Positions 46,136 through 58,169 of a DNA stretch of 64,000 nt are shown here, piece after piece. The stretch covers positions 6,742,062-6,806,061 of the forward strand of contig NW_004450266.1 in assembly GCF_000321225.1 (NCBI RefSeq), in the 5' to 3' direction. The stretch is from Odobenus rosmarus divergens. Its lineage: Eukaryota; Chordata; Mammalia; Carnivora; Odobenidae. The notes beneath the pieces are model-generated. The model was given only the letters and a program-made list of their open reading frames with translations. It ran no database searches and had not been told where the DNA came from. A program made the position numbers and the translations under genes. Within the stretch, counting starts at the first letter, position 1. Each line of letters opens with the position of its first letter.

Positions 46136-46924
46136 GAAACCACCCCCCCACCCCACCCCCCGGAAGAACCTCATTCATGATTCCGCTTCCCTTGCAGTCC
46201 CAGTTTCGGAAAGATTTTGTCGACCAGGCTGCATTTATTAAGCAAATATACATTCATTTCCTCCTCTTTTATTAGTCAAAGACATCTTATAATCTCCAAT
46301 CAGAGCTTCTGATGAGCTGGAGATAACCAGCACCATACCATGCTGAGTTGCTAGAATTTCAGACAAAAGTTAAGAAACACGATATGTTGTTCTAGGGTGC
46401 TAGTTACAGCCTCGTCCTGAGTAAATCTGTCAAGCTTTATGAAATAAATAGTTCCAGAACTAAGTAAATTGTTCTATCACAAACTTCAGAGACCTGAGGC
46501 TGGGAATAGCACAGTGGTCTGGCCTTGTGCCTGTTTCTTCTGCCTTCATCCACTCTCCAGGCCTCACTCACCTCAGGTGTCGGGGTTGTTCTGAATATTC
46601 ACAGCCTGACATTCCAAGCACCTAACAAAGCGCCAGGCCCTTAGTAGGTACACAAGAACTCATGATGTTTCTGTGAGGTACAGATTTTGTTGGAAACACG
46701 TTAATTCCCTTCCTCTTATTCATCAGCTGCTTTTAATTTACGTGGCCCCAAAGTAGGGTGCACAGAACCGTCGCCTGGGCACAAGAAAATATGAGAAATA
46801 TTTATTTTTAAATCTCACTTGCTAATATCTGTTTTGTATATATTTTATAACACATATAATCTATTAGTGCTTGGAACACATATAATAAAATGCATTGCTG
46901 TACAGATTTGGCACCTACAGAAGC

Positions 46925-47190
46925 AAGGCAAGATGGTATTAAGAGTATGGGCTTGGGAGCCAGATCCTACATTTGAATTCCAGTTACACTACTTGCTAGC
47001 TCAATAGTTGTGACCGTGGGCAAGTTACTTCACCCTTTATGCCTCAATTTCCTCATCTATATAATGGAAACTAAAGGATAAAATAAAAAAGAACACATAT
47101 TTCACAGGGTTGCTTTGAGGATAAAGGAGTTAAAACAAGTAATACGTTGAGAACAGCATGGCAGCCAATAAACACCTAATAAACATTAGA
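46925..47190 (+). mobile_element. MIR, nearly full length
   Basis: ATTAAGAGTATGGGCTTGGG, GACCGTGGGCAAGTTACTTC, CAATTTCCTCATCTATATAA and GGGTTGCTTTGAGGATAAAG. This is the best-kept MIR in the window. Confidence 0.85.
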
Positions 47191-47884
47191 TGTGCTATGC
47201 ACAAATATGTATATAGGGAGTGAGGGGAACTAACCTAATTTTATCTTTTCTCTTTTATAAGAGCTGTGCATGCTTCAAACACTACTTCATTCCACAAACA
47301 TGGGCTAGATACCCACTGACTGGGCTGGTGAGGGGGATACAGACTGTGAGAGACACGGTCGAGGAGGAGCCGGTGGGAGGAGTCACGTGGAGTTCTAAGC
47401 GTGGCAGGTGGGACCTGTCAGAGTAGAAGACAGCCCAGTGCAAGACTGGGAGATAACATCTCATCTGGAGGAAAGGAGAAAGGCTTTCTGGAGCCCCAGA
47501 GTCTCCCAGCGGGAAGAGATGGAGGGATGAGGGCGTGAGCACCCTCGGCAGAGAGAAGACTACTCCAGCCTCGGGCCCTCATCCTTTGCCCAGCCTCCAG
47601 CGAGTTGCCCATCCCCCTTGGCCTCTTAAGTCTCGTGCGCTACCACTAACTTCTCACCGAGTCTGCTGAGACTCGCGGGGATGAGCGCACGGCTCTACCT
47701 TTTGCCCAAGTTTGTCAAGTTGCACCACTTTAGGGAACCATTGACAGTGCATCTATTTGAATGGCACCCCCTGGAACACAACTATAAAGTTTTGCCCGAG
47801 TTTTTGCCCATGCTGTTTTTCTCCCGGAGCACACCCTTTCCTCTTCTCTCTTCCCCATCACTACCACCCCGTGTGTCTCCCTAG

Positions 47885-48135
47885 CTCCCACTCACCCTCA
47901 GGGCCCCACCTCATGTCACCTCCCCTGGAAAGGCTTTCCTGGTGCCTCAAGCCTCCGTTTGCCACTCCCGCTGCGTGCCCACACAGCTCCCCGTACCAAC
48001 CCTGGGACAATACCTCCTGTCCTGGGGTGTTTACTTTCTGTGATCGCCCATTAGCCTGCCCGCTGGCCCCTTACCATGACCCCCAGGGCCTGGCACAGGG
48101 TCTGATGTATAGAAAACACCAATAACAACTTGTTA
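47885..48135 (+). mobile_element. L2 copy
   Basis: CACCTCCCCTGGAAAGGCTT, CTCCTGTCCTGGGGTGTTTA and GGGCCTGGCACAGGGTCTGA follow the L2 3' order well. Confidence 0.7.
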
Positions 48136-48169
48136 CATGAAGACGTGATGGAGGGAAGGTAGGAGGGAA

Positions 48170-48360
48170 GGAGTGTATCTTCAAGGCACTAAGGGTCTCT
48201 GTAAAGACAACAGTGAGAAAGAAGTCTCTGAACAGTAGGTTTAGGCCTTGAATACAAAGAAAAGGAGGTCAGGCCTTAACTGGGAGTCACGGAAGTTTTT
48301 AAAGCAGGAAGGTGACAAGACCATGGCTGTGCTTTAGAAGGATCTGTTCTTTGAACTTAA
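48170..48360 (+). repeat. Third partial copy of the unnamed ancient repeat
   Basis: Contains GGGAGTCACGGAAGTTTTTA, AAGCAGGAAGGTGACAAGAC and CTTTAGAAGGATCTG. This is the downstream segment of the same remembered family. Confidence 0.4.
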
Positions 48361-48714
48361 GGCATCTGCTCAGCCTCTTAGATCTCCTTTCTAAATGGCT
48401 CAGCTCAGCCAGGATGTTGGAAGTCCACATGATCGCCTTCCCTGGAGGGGGTGGGGGGGGCAGATGCATGTTTATGGAGGCAAATAAGGAAGCCTGATGC
48501 CAAGGGACTATGGGATTAGGGTTTAGAGTTGCCCTCCTGTGTATCCTGGTCATCAGCTGAAGGGGACCTGGTACTGTAGAATTTTCCACAGTGTCCACGG
48601 TGAAATGAGATGGGATGATTGGCCCGAACCCTCCTACACCTCACTCCAACAGCAAAGGGGGCCAGTGAAGGGTGGAGGAGAGCCATCCATGTTTCCTGAG
48701 AGAAGGTCTCTATG

Positions 48715-48875
48715 AGCCTAGTTCTAGCTTAGAGTGGATGCTTCTCTTAGTCTCTGTTTTCTCCTTTGAAAACTGGAGTGCTAATACCCACTGCAAAGGG
48801 TTGCTGAGGGGACTGATGCTATGATGCTTGTAAGGAGCCCAGCAGTCTCGTGGAAAGGGCTCAGCCAACACCGAT
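48715..48875 (+). mobile_element. MIR 3' half
   Basis: TTCTCTTAGTCTCTGTTTTC, then GGGTTGCTGAGGGGACTGAT. Confidence 0.5.
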
Positions 48876-48879
48876 TTTC

Positions 48880-50280
48880 TCTGCCATCCCGCCAGCTGTG
48901 GTCTTTTATAGTAAGAACAGGGTGGTTTTGGAGAATAAATGATGACAGATCTGCAAGCCTGCCAATGATACCTTTATCAATGCGGATTACTTGTTGATGT
49001 CATAAAAAGAGGAAAGTGTTAAGGAGGCAGCCGTGATTTATGAAAAGAACACACAACAAGGGAATCCTGAGATCTGCAGAGAGAACAATTTCCAGTTACT
49101 CACATCTCTGTGTGAATCAATGGTAGCCCGCTTTGGCATTTGAAATGTAACCTATAACTAGCATAAGACAGTTCTCAAGGAAGAGCCTTCTAGCATTCTG
49201 GATTCTAAGTGTCTTTGGAGTGTGCCATGAGACTGAGGTGTGAAGGGCTAGCTGATGGACAAATTTATTACTCACATAAAATGTGAGACCATGAAGAAAA
49301 GGCACTTTTTTTTACACTTTTCTCAGCAGTCTTGAGAAATCCATCTAAACACCCAAACAGAATCTTAATCTATGCTAAACTGCATGTAGGGTATGATGGG
49401 GAAAATCACAGCCTACTGACACAGCAGGGAAGTGTAAGTCCCATCTGAAAAGCCAGAGCATTGGCTGTGTGCTGCACGGAGGGCATTTTCTCCCCAGGCA
49501 GTTCCCTGGATTACTGGAAGGGCCTCCTAATAACCTTTTAACTGGCAGCCCTGCATTTTAGAAGCCTGTATGTAAAACATTTAGCATAGTGCCCAGTGTA
49601 CAGCAATTAATAAACGACACCTAGAGAAAACCAGAATAAACCCTTAGACCTACACAGGTACCTCCTCCCATAGAACCCTGAGCTGATGGATTCGTCCCTC
49701 CCATGAAGGCTCCTCTCTAGAAATATTCCAGTCCCTCCACTTAGAAACTAAATGCATTCCTTCTCTTCTCATGTGCTAACCTCACACCTATGTCCTCTTA
49801 ACAGGGCAGCCAGTTGCTTCACTGAGTAAGTTAAGTCCTTCTCAGCTCTGAGCAGAGGATGGAAAACCGGGATCTCCTTCGGATAGAAGGTTTGAGGCTG
49901 CTGGAGGACCAGGAACTCAACTGTGGGCTGGCAAGCTGCTCACCTCTGTGTCCTGGCATAGATCAGAGTCTCAGCTCAGAAAAGCTTTGCATAACTGGTT
50001 CCCATAGTTATCTGAAATGGATTGAAGCCCACTGCTGCAAAGGATTTCAAAGTGCTAGAAATCTGAATGAAGCTAGAGAGCTCGAGTGACCATCCATTCT
50101 GTTTGTTCATGACAGCCCCAGTTTGCATCTGCTATCCTGAATGAATTAACAATAGTGCCCCACATTTACTCTAAAAACATACTGACTTGGACAGTTAATT
50201 AGGTGGCTACCCTGTTTCAGGGCAGTATAGATTCAGTTCCACATCAGAGGCTGTCATTTGCTGCATAGACGAACGGCCGA
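48880..50280. other. No gene seen
   Basis: Unique sequence apart from a MIR end at 49555-49620. Confidence 0.45.
49555..49620 (+). mobile_element. MIR 3' end
   Basis: AAACATTTAGCATAGTGCCC followed by AGTGTACAGCAATTAATAAA. Confidence 0.42.
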
Positions 50281-50284
50281 GAGA

Positions 50285-50500
50285 TCTGGGTACAGGTCAA
50301 CAATGTGCCGCAGGACCGTGGCCAAGTCCTCTGATGGCTCCGGCTTCACCTTCCCTATCGGGGACTTGGACTAGAACACTCTAGGGTTCTTCTGTAGGAG
50401 TAACAGGAGTGCACACCTTGGGGGTTATTCCGAGGAGTCGAGGAGACTATCAACAGAGTGCAGGATCAAAATGATCTCAGTTACAAATGGCAAGTCAGTT
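50285..50500 (+). mobile_element. MIR, decayed
   Basis: GACCGTGGCCAAGTCCTCTG and CGGCTTCACCTTCCCTATCG. Confidence 0.48.
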
Positions 50501-50559
50501 TCTTCAGCACTGTAAATGCTCATAAAACATTTAGAGAATGAATAAATTTGTATGAATGC

Positions 50560-50720
50560 ATTGGAAAAAGGACTGGCTGTAAAAACCTTTAACAAGGGTT
50601 ATCAATGATATCAGCAGCTTTTCATTTTTAAATATGATTTTATATCTTCAAATTTTTGTACAATGAGCACATATCATTTGTTCTTCTTATACTTTTAAAA
50701 TTATTTTTAAGACTTCAGGA
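50560..50720 (+). mobile_element. Ancient LINE 3' fragment (L1M-like)
   Basis: AACAAGGGTTATCAATGATA, then TTTTTGTACAATGAGCACAT and AT-rich sequence. It resembles the 3' end of the neighbouring old L1M-type copy. Confidence 0.42.
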
Positions 50721-50859
50721 GAAAATGAAACAAATGTGAAAATACCAGGCACCTAGCAGGTGCTAAGATAGATGTTGGTTTTAAGTACAAACAATATTTT
50801 ATGCCCTGATATTGGTAGCATAATTTGATATAGACTGATTTTTTAAAATGTGAAAACCT

Positions 50860-51320
50860 TTTAACTGAGCAATTATACTTCTAGCAATTTACCCAAGAAC
50901 ATAATCATGACTTTTTAAAAGAATTACTTATAAGAATATTCATCACAACATCATTTGTAATAGTAGAAAGTAAATTTTTAAAAAAATGTTAAAAAGGAAA
51001 AATATCTTTAATGTTAAAAGTGCCTAATTGTGTAAATTAAGGCACAGCAGTACAATGTCAATATGCAGACATTATCAGCCATGTTTGTAAAGAATGTTTA
51101 GGGACACGTGAAATAGGATATAAAAAACTATGAGGCAAAACTGTATAAAAGTCGTTCTGCCATGTGTTTACGTGTGTGTACGTGTGCAATTTGCACAAAA
51201 ATGTTGACACCTGTCACCTTAAGGCAGTAGAATTATGAATGCATTTTATTTTTTTCTTGATATTTTTCTATACTTTCCAAGTTTTTCAAGGAGCAAATGT
51301 GATAATGAGATTTTAAAAAA
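50860..51320 (+). mobile_element. Ancient LINE (L1M-like), sense strand
   Basis: GAGCAATTATACTTCTAGCA, ATTCATCACAACATCATTTG and TTTCTATACTTTCCAAGTTT follow the order of an L1M-type ORF2 end and 3' UTR, heavily decayed. Confidence 0.52.
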
Positions 51321-51888
51321 ATGTTGTTTTAAAGAGGAGAAAACACACACACAGGAAGGTAGCAAAGACAACGGTTTCTGCTTTGGGTCCTTTGGGATGA
51401 GCGTGGCAGAGCTGCAGTCTGCTGGGCTCAGACTTGCTTTCTTTTCCAGCCTGTTAAATCTAGTGGGTCTTACTCCCCCGGCTAGGCAGCTCCCACTAAG
51501 TCAACTCTCCACTTTTCTCCTCAACAGTGGTTATTTTCAGAAGCAGGTCTGGGGCCATCTGTCTCTGTGACTTATGCTGGGAAAATGGCCTCTGGAAAAC
51601 AGGACGCAGTAAATTTCTCAGGCTCAGCTCATTTGATCTCCATCCCTCCTCTTCATAGTTTCCTCAGGGCCTTTTTTTTGTTTTGTTTTTAAAGGATTCA
51701 CCAGGAAAGCAGCTTTGCTTTTACCTGTTTGCCTGGGGAGACCCAGTATCCTGGAGCCACTCCACCTCAACACTCAGAAGGGAGTGCCTTGGTCTCTTTG
51801 GTCTGCACTCAGGGGTGGTCAGACAGTTTGGCTCCTTGTTTGATACAGGTGTATTAAATGAGGACATTCGTTGGGTTTTGGGGTAATA

Positions 51889-52790
51889 ACAGCTTTATGG
51901 AGATATAATTCACATACCCATACAAGTCATCCATTTAAAGTGTACCATTCAATGATTTTTAGGATATTCACAAAGTAGTACAACCATCACCACAGTTCAA
52001 TTTTATTTATTTATTTTTATTTTTTATTTTTTTACCACAGTCAATTTTAGAATATTTTCATCACCCCCCTAAAAAAACCCCGTACTTATTAGCAGTCACA
52101 CCTCATTTCCATCTAACACCCTGGAGCCCTGGGCAATCACACAAATCTACTTTCGGTCTCTATGGATTTACCTCTTCTGGATGTTTCATGTAAATGGAAT
52201 CCCATGACATGGCTGGCTTCTTTCATTTAATATAATGTTTTTGAGGTTCATCCATGTTGTAATATGGATCAGAACTTCATTTCATTTTACTGCCGAATGA
52301 CCCTGTGTTGTATGGACAGGCTACGTTTTGTTTATCCACTCATCAGTTGATGGAATCTTGGGTCGTTTCTACTTTCCGGCTAATTCTGAAGGAGCTGCTA
52401 CAAACATTTCTGTACAAGTTTTTGTGTGCACATGCGTTTTCATTTCTCTTGGGTGGATACCTAGGAGTGGAAATGCTGGATCGAAGTAACTCTGTTCAAC
52501 CTTTTGAAGAGCTGCTGGACTGTTTTTCAGTGGCTACACCATTTTACATTCCCACCAGCAGTGACTGAGAGTTCCAATTCCTACAGTTCTTTCCAACACT
52601 TTTTATTATCTGACTTTTGGATTATAGCCATTTTAGTGGGTATGAAGGGGCATCTCGTTTGATTTGCGTTTCCTGATGGCTATGATATTGATCATCTTCT
52701 CATGTACTTACTGACCATTTGTATATCTTCTTTGAGAAATGTCTATTCAGATCCTCATTTTAAAACTGAACTATTTGTCTTCTTCTTACT
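51889..52790 (-). mobile_element. Ancient LINE-1 (L1M) 3' part
   Basis: The plus strand shows the reverse complement of LINE-1 ORF2 and 3' sequence: TTTATGGAGATATAATTCAC, CATTTCTCTTGGGTGGATAC, ACATTCCCACCAGCAGTGAC and GTATATCTTCTTTGAGAAAT. Small changes break the frame. A short T-rich insertion interrupts it near 52006-52033. Confidence 0.87.
51989..52049 (-). repeat. Tail-only retroinsertion with target-site duplication
   Basis: ACCACAG(T)TCAATTTTA occurs at 51989-52005 and again at 52034-52049, on either side of about 28 bp of TTTATTTATTTTTATT-like sequence. On the minus strand this is a poly(A)/TAAA-type tail with no element body. It looks like a retroposon truncated to its tail. Confidence 0.65.
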
Positions 52791-52799
52791 TAGTGGTAG

Positions 52800-53185
52800 G
52801 CCTTGATTCTTTCATCAAATGTTTATTGTGTGCCTACCTTGTGCCAGGCACTGTTCTAAGCATGGAGGCATGGAAGACAAAGTCTTGCCCTCAGCAGTCT
52901 TTCAGTAGAGGAGGAAAATCAACAAGTAAGCAAATAATCATACAGAACAAGGCTGAGTGGTGGTAGATGCTGTGAAGGAAAGTCAAGTGCAATGAGAGGT
53001 TTAGAGTGATGGGATGGGTGTGCTATTTTAAGTAGGATATTCAGGGGAGGCCTCTCTGAGGAGGTGATATTTAAGCAGAGACATGAGACAAGTGAAGGAG
53101 TGAGTCACACAAACATCTGGGGGAAGAGCTTTCCAGACAGAGGACCTAGCAAATGAGGGGCAGCAGGGAAGCCAGGGCAGGTCAC
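52800..53185 (+). repeat. Ancient interspersed repeat, family not named
   Basis: TTGTGCCAGGCACTGTTCTA, GAGGCCTCTCTGAGGAGGTG and GGGGAAGAGCTTTCCAGACA form a pattern common in mammalian genomes. The same order recurs in part at 58170-58385 and 48170-48350. I cannot assign the family with certainty. Confidence 0.5.
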
Positions 53186-53764
53186 CATGTCTCATCCCCT
53201 GCCACCATGTGAAAGAGCTTAAGCCTAAAGGGCATAAAGAAACAATTACCATTCATTTCTATGGAAAACTTTTTGAGCATTCCCAGACCCCAAACTAACC
53301 TCTCTTAGGCTTTTCTGATACCTTAGGACACGTCTTGCTAATGGCGGCACAGAATGAACTGAGAGGAAGCCCAGATGCCCACAGACACGGTTCAAAGCTC
53401 TGGCAGCCGGGTGCTGAGCTGCTGAGGCCCCGGGGAGGAGTCTGGTGGCCACCCTTGCTGCTCAGGGTGCGCGCTGCCTGGATAAGGGCTCTCACTGCAA
53501 AGCAAACTGAACCCTATATTTGGCTTTTAGCCTTTTTCGGTAAAAGTGAAAGTCCTCTTTGGATTTCTTTCAGTGAATGAAAACAGGTAGTAATGTAGAT
53601 CTTTCCATAAAAGTGAAGTGGTGTAATGAGAAGTTTGGAAAAGTGAGGGCTCCCTGCATACGTGGAGGGGTGTAAGGAGGAGAGTGCTAGGAAATGAGCC
53701 CTGAGAGGCTGCCAGGGGCCAGAAGACTGACGTGCAAATACCACAAACTGAAGGCCACCATGCC

Positions 53765-53865
53765 TATGTGTTTTTCTTAGTGAGTTCCCTGAGGGCAGGG
53801 GCTGGTCTTATCTGTATCCGTGTGCCCACAGCCTACGAAGTGACTTCACATAGGTATTCGTATGG
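53765..53865 (+). mobile_element. L2 3' fragment
   Basis: GTTCCCTGAGGGCAGGGGCT followed by CCGTGTGCCCACAGCCTACG fits an L2 3' end. Confidence 0.52.
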
Positions 53866-53939
53866 GGTTCTATAGGTTCATACAGGTTCTAGTTACCTAG
53901 AACCTCCTGGAATCTATTTTAACTGACTCAGCTACTAAT

Positions 53940-54135
53940 AAAAACAATACCTACATGTGAATAGTATTTACTTTATACCTTACACAGGATTTTCACATCC
54001 ATGATTGTATTTTATCCTCTCTACATTCAAGTGAGGTTATGAGCATCATCCCCATTTTACAGGCAGAAAAACTGAGGCTAGGAGGGGTGATGTGACTTGT
54101 GCAGGGACATACAACTAGTAAGGGGCTAAGTGGGA
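53940..54135 (-). mobile_element. MIR
   Basis: CATCCCCATTTTACAGGCAG, AAAAACTGAGGCTAGGAGGG and ACATACAACTAGTAAGGGGC. Confidence 0.7.
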
Positions 54136-54164
54136 CACCGACTTTGGGGAGGGGCATCATATAA

Positions 54165-54300
54165 GATCTGGATTTAGAAGTGGTTATTGCGATTTGGGGC
54201 AGGTTGCTTCACCTTTTAGAGTGCTGGGATCTTCAGGATCTGAGCCTAATTTCCAGGGGTCCTGTGAAGAGTAAATAAGAGCGACCAGGCATCTCTGGGA
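54165..54300 (+). mobile_element. MIR-like fragment
   Basis: GATTTGGGGCAGGTTGCTTC, then TGTGAAGAGTAAATAAGAGC. Confidence 0.42.
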
Positions 54301-55169
54301 CCTACGATGGGCAGATGATCAACGGTGGTAGCCAACCCCCACCTCCCTTTCATTACTAACCGCAGACGTACACCAGGCAGCCTTGCCATGTGAGGCCCTC
54401 ACTGGGTACTGGGGATACAGAGTCAAGAGCAGCCCTTCCCCTGGAAGGGAGCCTGGCTGCATGGGTGAAAGAAACAGAAACACATTATTTCATGGGAGAG
54501 AGGTAGGGGTGCCAGAGGAGGTGGATGAGCATTGAGGGAGTTGTTGGGGGATGAGAGTGGGGGGGAGAATGGGAGACCCACAGAACTCCAATTGTCAACC
54601 ACAGCCCCAGGGTTCTCACACCTTCTCTGAACCTTTCCCAGGAGTTGGTCCAAAGGGGCTTAAGATGGTCCATCCAGGTCAACTTTCTGTGGGATGTGGG
54701 GGAGGGGAAGGCATAAGGCAAGGTGGATTATCTAAGCCTGTCAAATCTGCTGGTGAACCTGAGCAAGGAACCCCTAAAATTTAATGATAGGCCTTGAACA
54801 ATCTGTGGTCACAGAGTGCTCTGTTCAACAGAAAGGCTCAAGCTTTGCACTTTTACACTGAGATTTGATTAAGAAAGTGCTTCCAAACAGCTGTTTTCAA
54901 AGCCATTTATTACTTCCCGGGTTCTAATATATGTATTTGTAATTTATACATCCATACATGTATATATGTAATTTCCCTATATATATTTCCTTCCCCGATT
55001 CAGTTTACACAGCTGCAAAATTCCAGGCTCCAAGACAAAGGCAAGAGCTCAACCTGCCTGTCAAGCTTCACTTCTACTCAAATACTGGGGGATGGTGGAG
55101 GAATTAAGTACAGAGGAAAGAGGTAAGAGGTAGGGAGCTGTGGAGGAAGAAGGGTCTAGTTGCTGGAGG

Positions 55170-55330
55170 TAGGGGAGGGGACTGATATTAATTGGGTACC
55201 TACTGTGTGTCCTTATATACATCAGCTCAATCCTCACAACCCCTGCAGAGGTGTTAGATCTCTCCAAGCTGACAGATGCAGAATCTGAGGCTCAAGAGAG
55301 CCTGCTCAAGATTGCCTAGCTGGGGGGTGG
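55170..55330 (-). mobile_element. MIR
   Basis: TGGGTACCTACTGTGTGTCC and GCAGAATCTGAGGCTCAAGA. A G-rich stretch (55322-55345) follows. Confidence 0.6.
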
Positions 55331-55495
55331 GGGTGGGGGGGGTGGAACAAGCCTGGGTTCTGGGCCTTGTTTTGATGGACCTTAAGCCCACACTATCCCA
55401 CTAAAATCATCCAAATAAATAATAATGAACAACACAAGAATGTGCATTTGTAAGTCAATCCAAGGGTTTACTTCCTTGATCTCTCATCAGCCATG

Positions 55496-55520
55496 TGGGG
55501 GGGCGGGGGGGGGGGGCTGG
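55496..55520 (+). repeat. G-rich tract
   Basis: GGGGGGGCGGGGGGGGGGGG with flanks. Similar G-rich stretches lie at 4481-4507 and 55322-55345. Confidence 0.85.
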
Positions 55521-55625
55521 GCAATAACATTTAAAGAAGTTACACAGTGTGCTCAAAGCCACAGGGCCAGCAAATGTGGAACTGGGCTTCCAACCCAGGC
55601 CACCTGAGCCCACCTCTAGAATTCA
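55520..55625 (-). mobile_element. MIR 5' part
   Basis: GTGCTCAAAGCCACAGGGCC and GCTTCCAACCCAGGCCACCT. Confidence 0.52.
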
Positions 55626-56487
55626 ATCTTCCATAGAGACTTAATGGGGGAGTCGAGATAAGTATCATCAATGAACTGGGTAAAAATTACCCAGGGAAAA
55701 AAGATACCCATATAAAATAAAGCCAGGGCCATTTATCATTTGTGCAGTTCTCTGGCTATCGATTATATGTCAACAGAAAGTTTTTTAAAAAATAACAGAA
55801 AACCCTATGGTATGAGCATGTAGTGACCATATACTGAGAGGCATGTTCCTTACCTGGTTTTCCTCTCAAAATGCCCTGGTTCTAGACAGCTTTCCCTGAC
55901 CTTGCTCACTGTACCAAAGCCCCTGCTCCCATTAGATTTCTACAAAGGTTTATGAATTTTTTTTGAAAGCACAAACATAGTAAGGGTCAAGCTTTCTGGA
56001 AATTCCTCTACCATCACTCCAGGAAATTTTTGAAAAATCAAGGAAAGCAATCTCAAAACAACCTTGAAAAAAATCAATGAGGTGCAGGGGGAGAATGGAC
56101 AGGTGGAGAAACGTCTGCCCAAATCTACCCCCCAGTGACCAGGTCTCCCTCAGACTGAGAATTTCCCCAGATGTAGATTCTCAAAGCTGGGGGCCCTTTA
56201 GGAGGTTTTAGGCAAAAATTAGAAGAAAACCATGCTTGTTTTTATCCTAAAATACACTCTGTACAGAAAGGGGCCTTTGAGATAAGAGAAGGGGAAGGAA
56301 TAAACATTTACCAAATACCTCCTGTGTGCCATGCACTGTGCTAAGGACCTTGCACACACTTTCCAGCATAACGCTCACAGCAAGCATCATTCACTTACTC
56401 AACAGATCACTGAGGGGCCCCCGCAGGGCAGGCTCCCTGCTAGGTGCTGGCGACACACTGGAAGCAGAGACAGGGAAAGTTCCTGTC

Positions 56488-56998
56488 TGTATTGGTTTCT
56501 TAGGGCTGCCATAACTGAGCACCACAGACTATCTTAAAACCACAGGAATTTATTGTCTCACAGTTGTAGAGGCCAGAAGTCCAAAAACAAGGTGTCAGGA
56601 GGATCGTACTCCCTCTGAAACCTGTAGAGGAATCATTCCCTGCCTCTTCCTAGCTTCTGGCAGTTTGCTGGCAATCCTGGCTGTTCCTTGGCTTGTAGCT
56701 TGCCCACTCCAATCTCTGCCTTTGCTGTCACATGGCCTTCTCCCCATGTGCATCTCTGCCTTCACAGGGCTGTCTTCTTGTAAAGACACCAGTCAGATTG
56801 GATTAGCGGCCCATGCTACTACAGTATGACCTCGCCTGACTAATTACATCTGTAGCAACCCACGCTACTACAGTATGACCTCGCCTGACTAATTACATCT
56901 GTAGCAACCCTATTTCCATGTATGATCACATTCTGAGGTACTAGGGGTTAGGACCTGAACATATCCCTTTTGGAGGGGACACAAGTCAACCCATAACA
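56488..56998 (-). mobile_element. Solo LTR, MaLR (MLT1-like)
   Basis: The LTR-type ends TG...CA are framed by a 5-bp target-site duplication CTGTC (56483-56487 and 56999-57003). The plus strand shows the reverse-complement landmarks CTCACAGTTGTAGAGGCCAG, CACATGGCCTTC and CATTCTGAGGTACTAGGGGT. The 5-bp duplication and ends fit an old endogenous LTR retrotransposon of the ERVL-MaLR group. No coding part is present. It splits an older repeat and contains a 49-bp internal duplication. Confidence 0.8.
56810..56907. repeat. 49-bp tandem duplication inside the LTR
   Basis: Two copies of a block containing ACAGTATGACCTCGCCTGAC, at 56810-56858 and 56859-56907. They match except for about one base (CATGCT versus CACGCT). 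The near identity says the duplication is much younger than the LTR. Confidence 0.92.
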
Positions 56999-57204
56999 CT
57001 GTCCTTGTGGAGCTTACAATATAGAAGCCCTCTTTTACATATGAATAAGTGGAGGCACAGAGAAGCCAAGCGACTTACTCAGGATCTACAGGTAGTAAAT
57101 CACAAAGCCAGGTCTGACTCTGGAGCCCATACGGTATATACCCACCACCCTGTCTTGCCAGCATGGGGTTTCTTCAGCTGGTGGTCACTTATATAAAAGG
57201 AGCC

Positions 57205-57365
57205 TTTGTGCACATCATCTCTTCTAGTCCTGTGACACCTCTGTGATGTAGATACTACTGTTTCCATTTTACCGAACAAGAAAATGAGCTCCAGAAAAGA
57301 CTGAGCTCACTCAGTTCTTAAGAGGAGGAGCAGGATTGAACCCAAGTGGGTAGACTGTACCCATG
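57205..57365 (-). mobile_element. MIR
   Basis: GTAGATACTACTGTTTCCAT, then AGCAGGATTGAACCCAAGTG. Confidence 0.6.
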
Positions 57366-58169
57366 TTTTTGCAGCCATGCTGAGATCAATGGCATTGTGG
57401 TGGGGAACTGGACCTCAGAAATGGCACCAGAAATCAACACCAGTTAATGAAAAGGCGCTATCTCCAAGGTTGCCCGGAAGGCTGGTCACCCTGACTGAGG
57501 GCATTGGGTTGGAAAAGAAAGAAAAGTGTTGGCTATTTTTGTTTCTCTTAACCAGAAGACTCATCTGGGGGAGAAAAGAGTCTGTATTTTGGAGGTAAAA
57601 CCATTCAGGGTCTCAAGCCCAGGAATTCAGATCCAGCCATATGCCTTGGACGGCAGAGTCTGAACTTTGCTGACACAGGGTATTTCTTGCTTTATGGAGG
57701 GGCAGGCACTGGGCGAAGCTTGGGTATAAAGCTTCTCAGGTGTTTCTTGGGCAGAACCTGGGAAGCAGCATCCCTTGACTTTAGTGCTGGCACACCCAGA
57801 CTGCATTTGCCTTGGATTTCATGTCGGTAGGGAAATGAGGGAAGAGACAGGTACCTGCAGGGTAGGAAAGCACTGGGGATGTTCCGACATACCAAGTGCA
57901 GGGTCCAGTGGTCTGTGAGGCTGGGAGGGCTAGCTGGTCACAGGACCCTGGCACAGTCAGAGTAGGGGGTGCCACCCTCCTGTGGAAGAAGGCGAAGCCC
58001 TCCCCCCACCCCGGAGTGTCCTGCCAACTCGATCCTGTCACTCAGTTCTCAGTGACCCCACCGGGGAGTGCAGCCCGCACCCCAGTAGAGTCATGGACGG
58101 GAATGAGACTGGGTCCTGCCTACCTTTGAGAATCCCCAGAAGAGGCAATTACCCCACGGTGCTAGGGGA

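Larger units (their letters stand above)
56290..57155 (-). mobile_element. Old MIR-age repeat split by the MLT1-like LTR
   Basis: CTGTGTGCCATGCACTGTGC and ACAGGGAAAGTTCCTGTC lie before the LTR. CTTGTGGAGCTTACAATATA and CACAGAGAAGCCAAGCGACT lie after it. Removing the LTR and one CTGTC restores a continuous reading. Confidence 0.55.
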
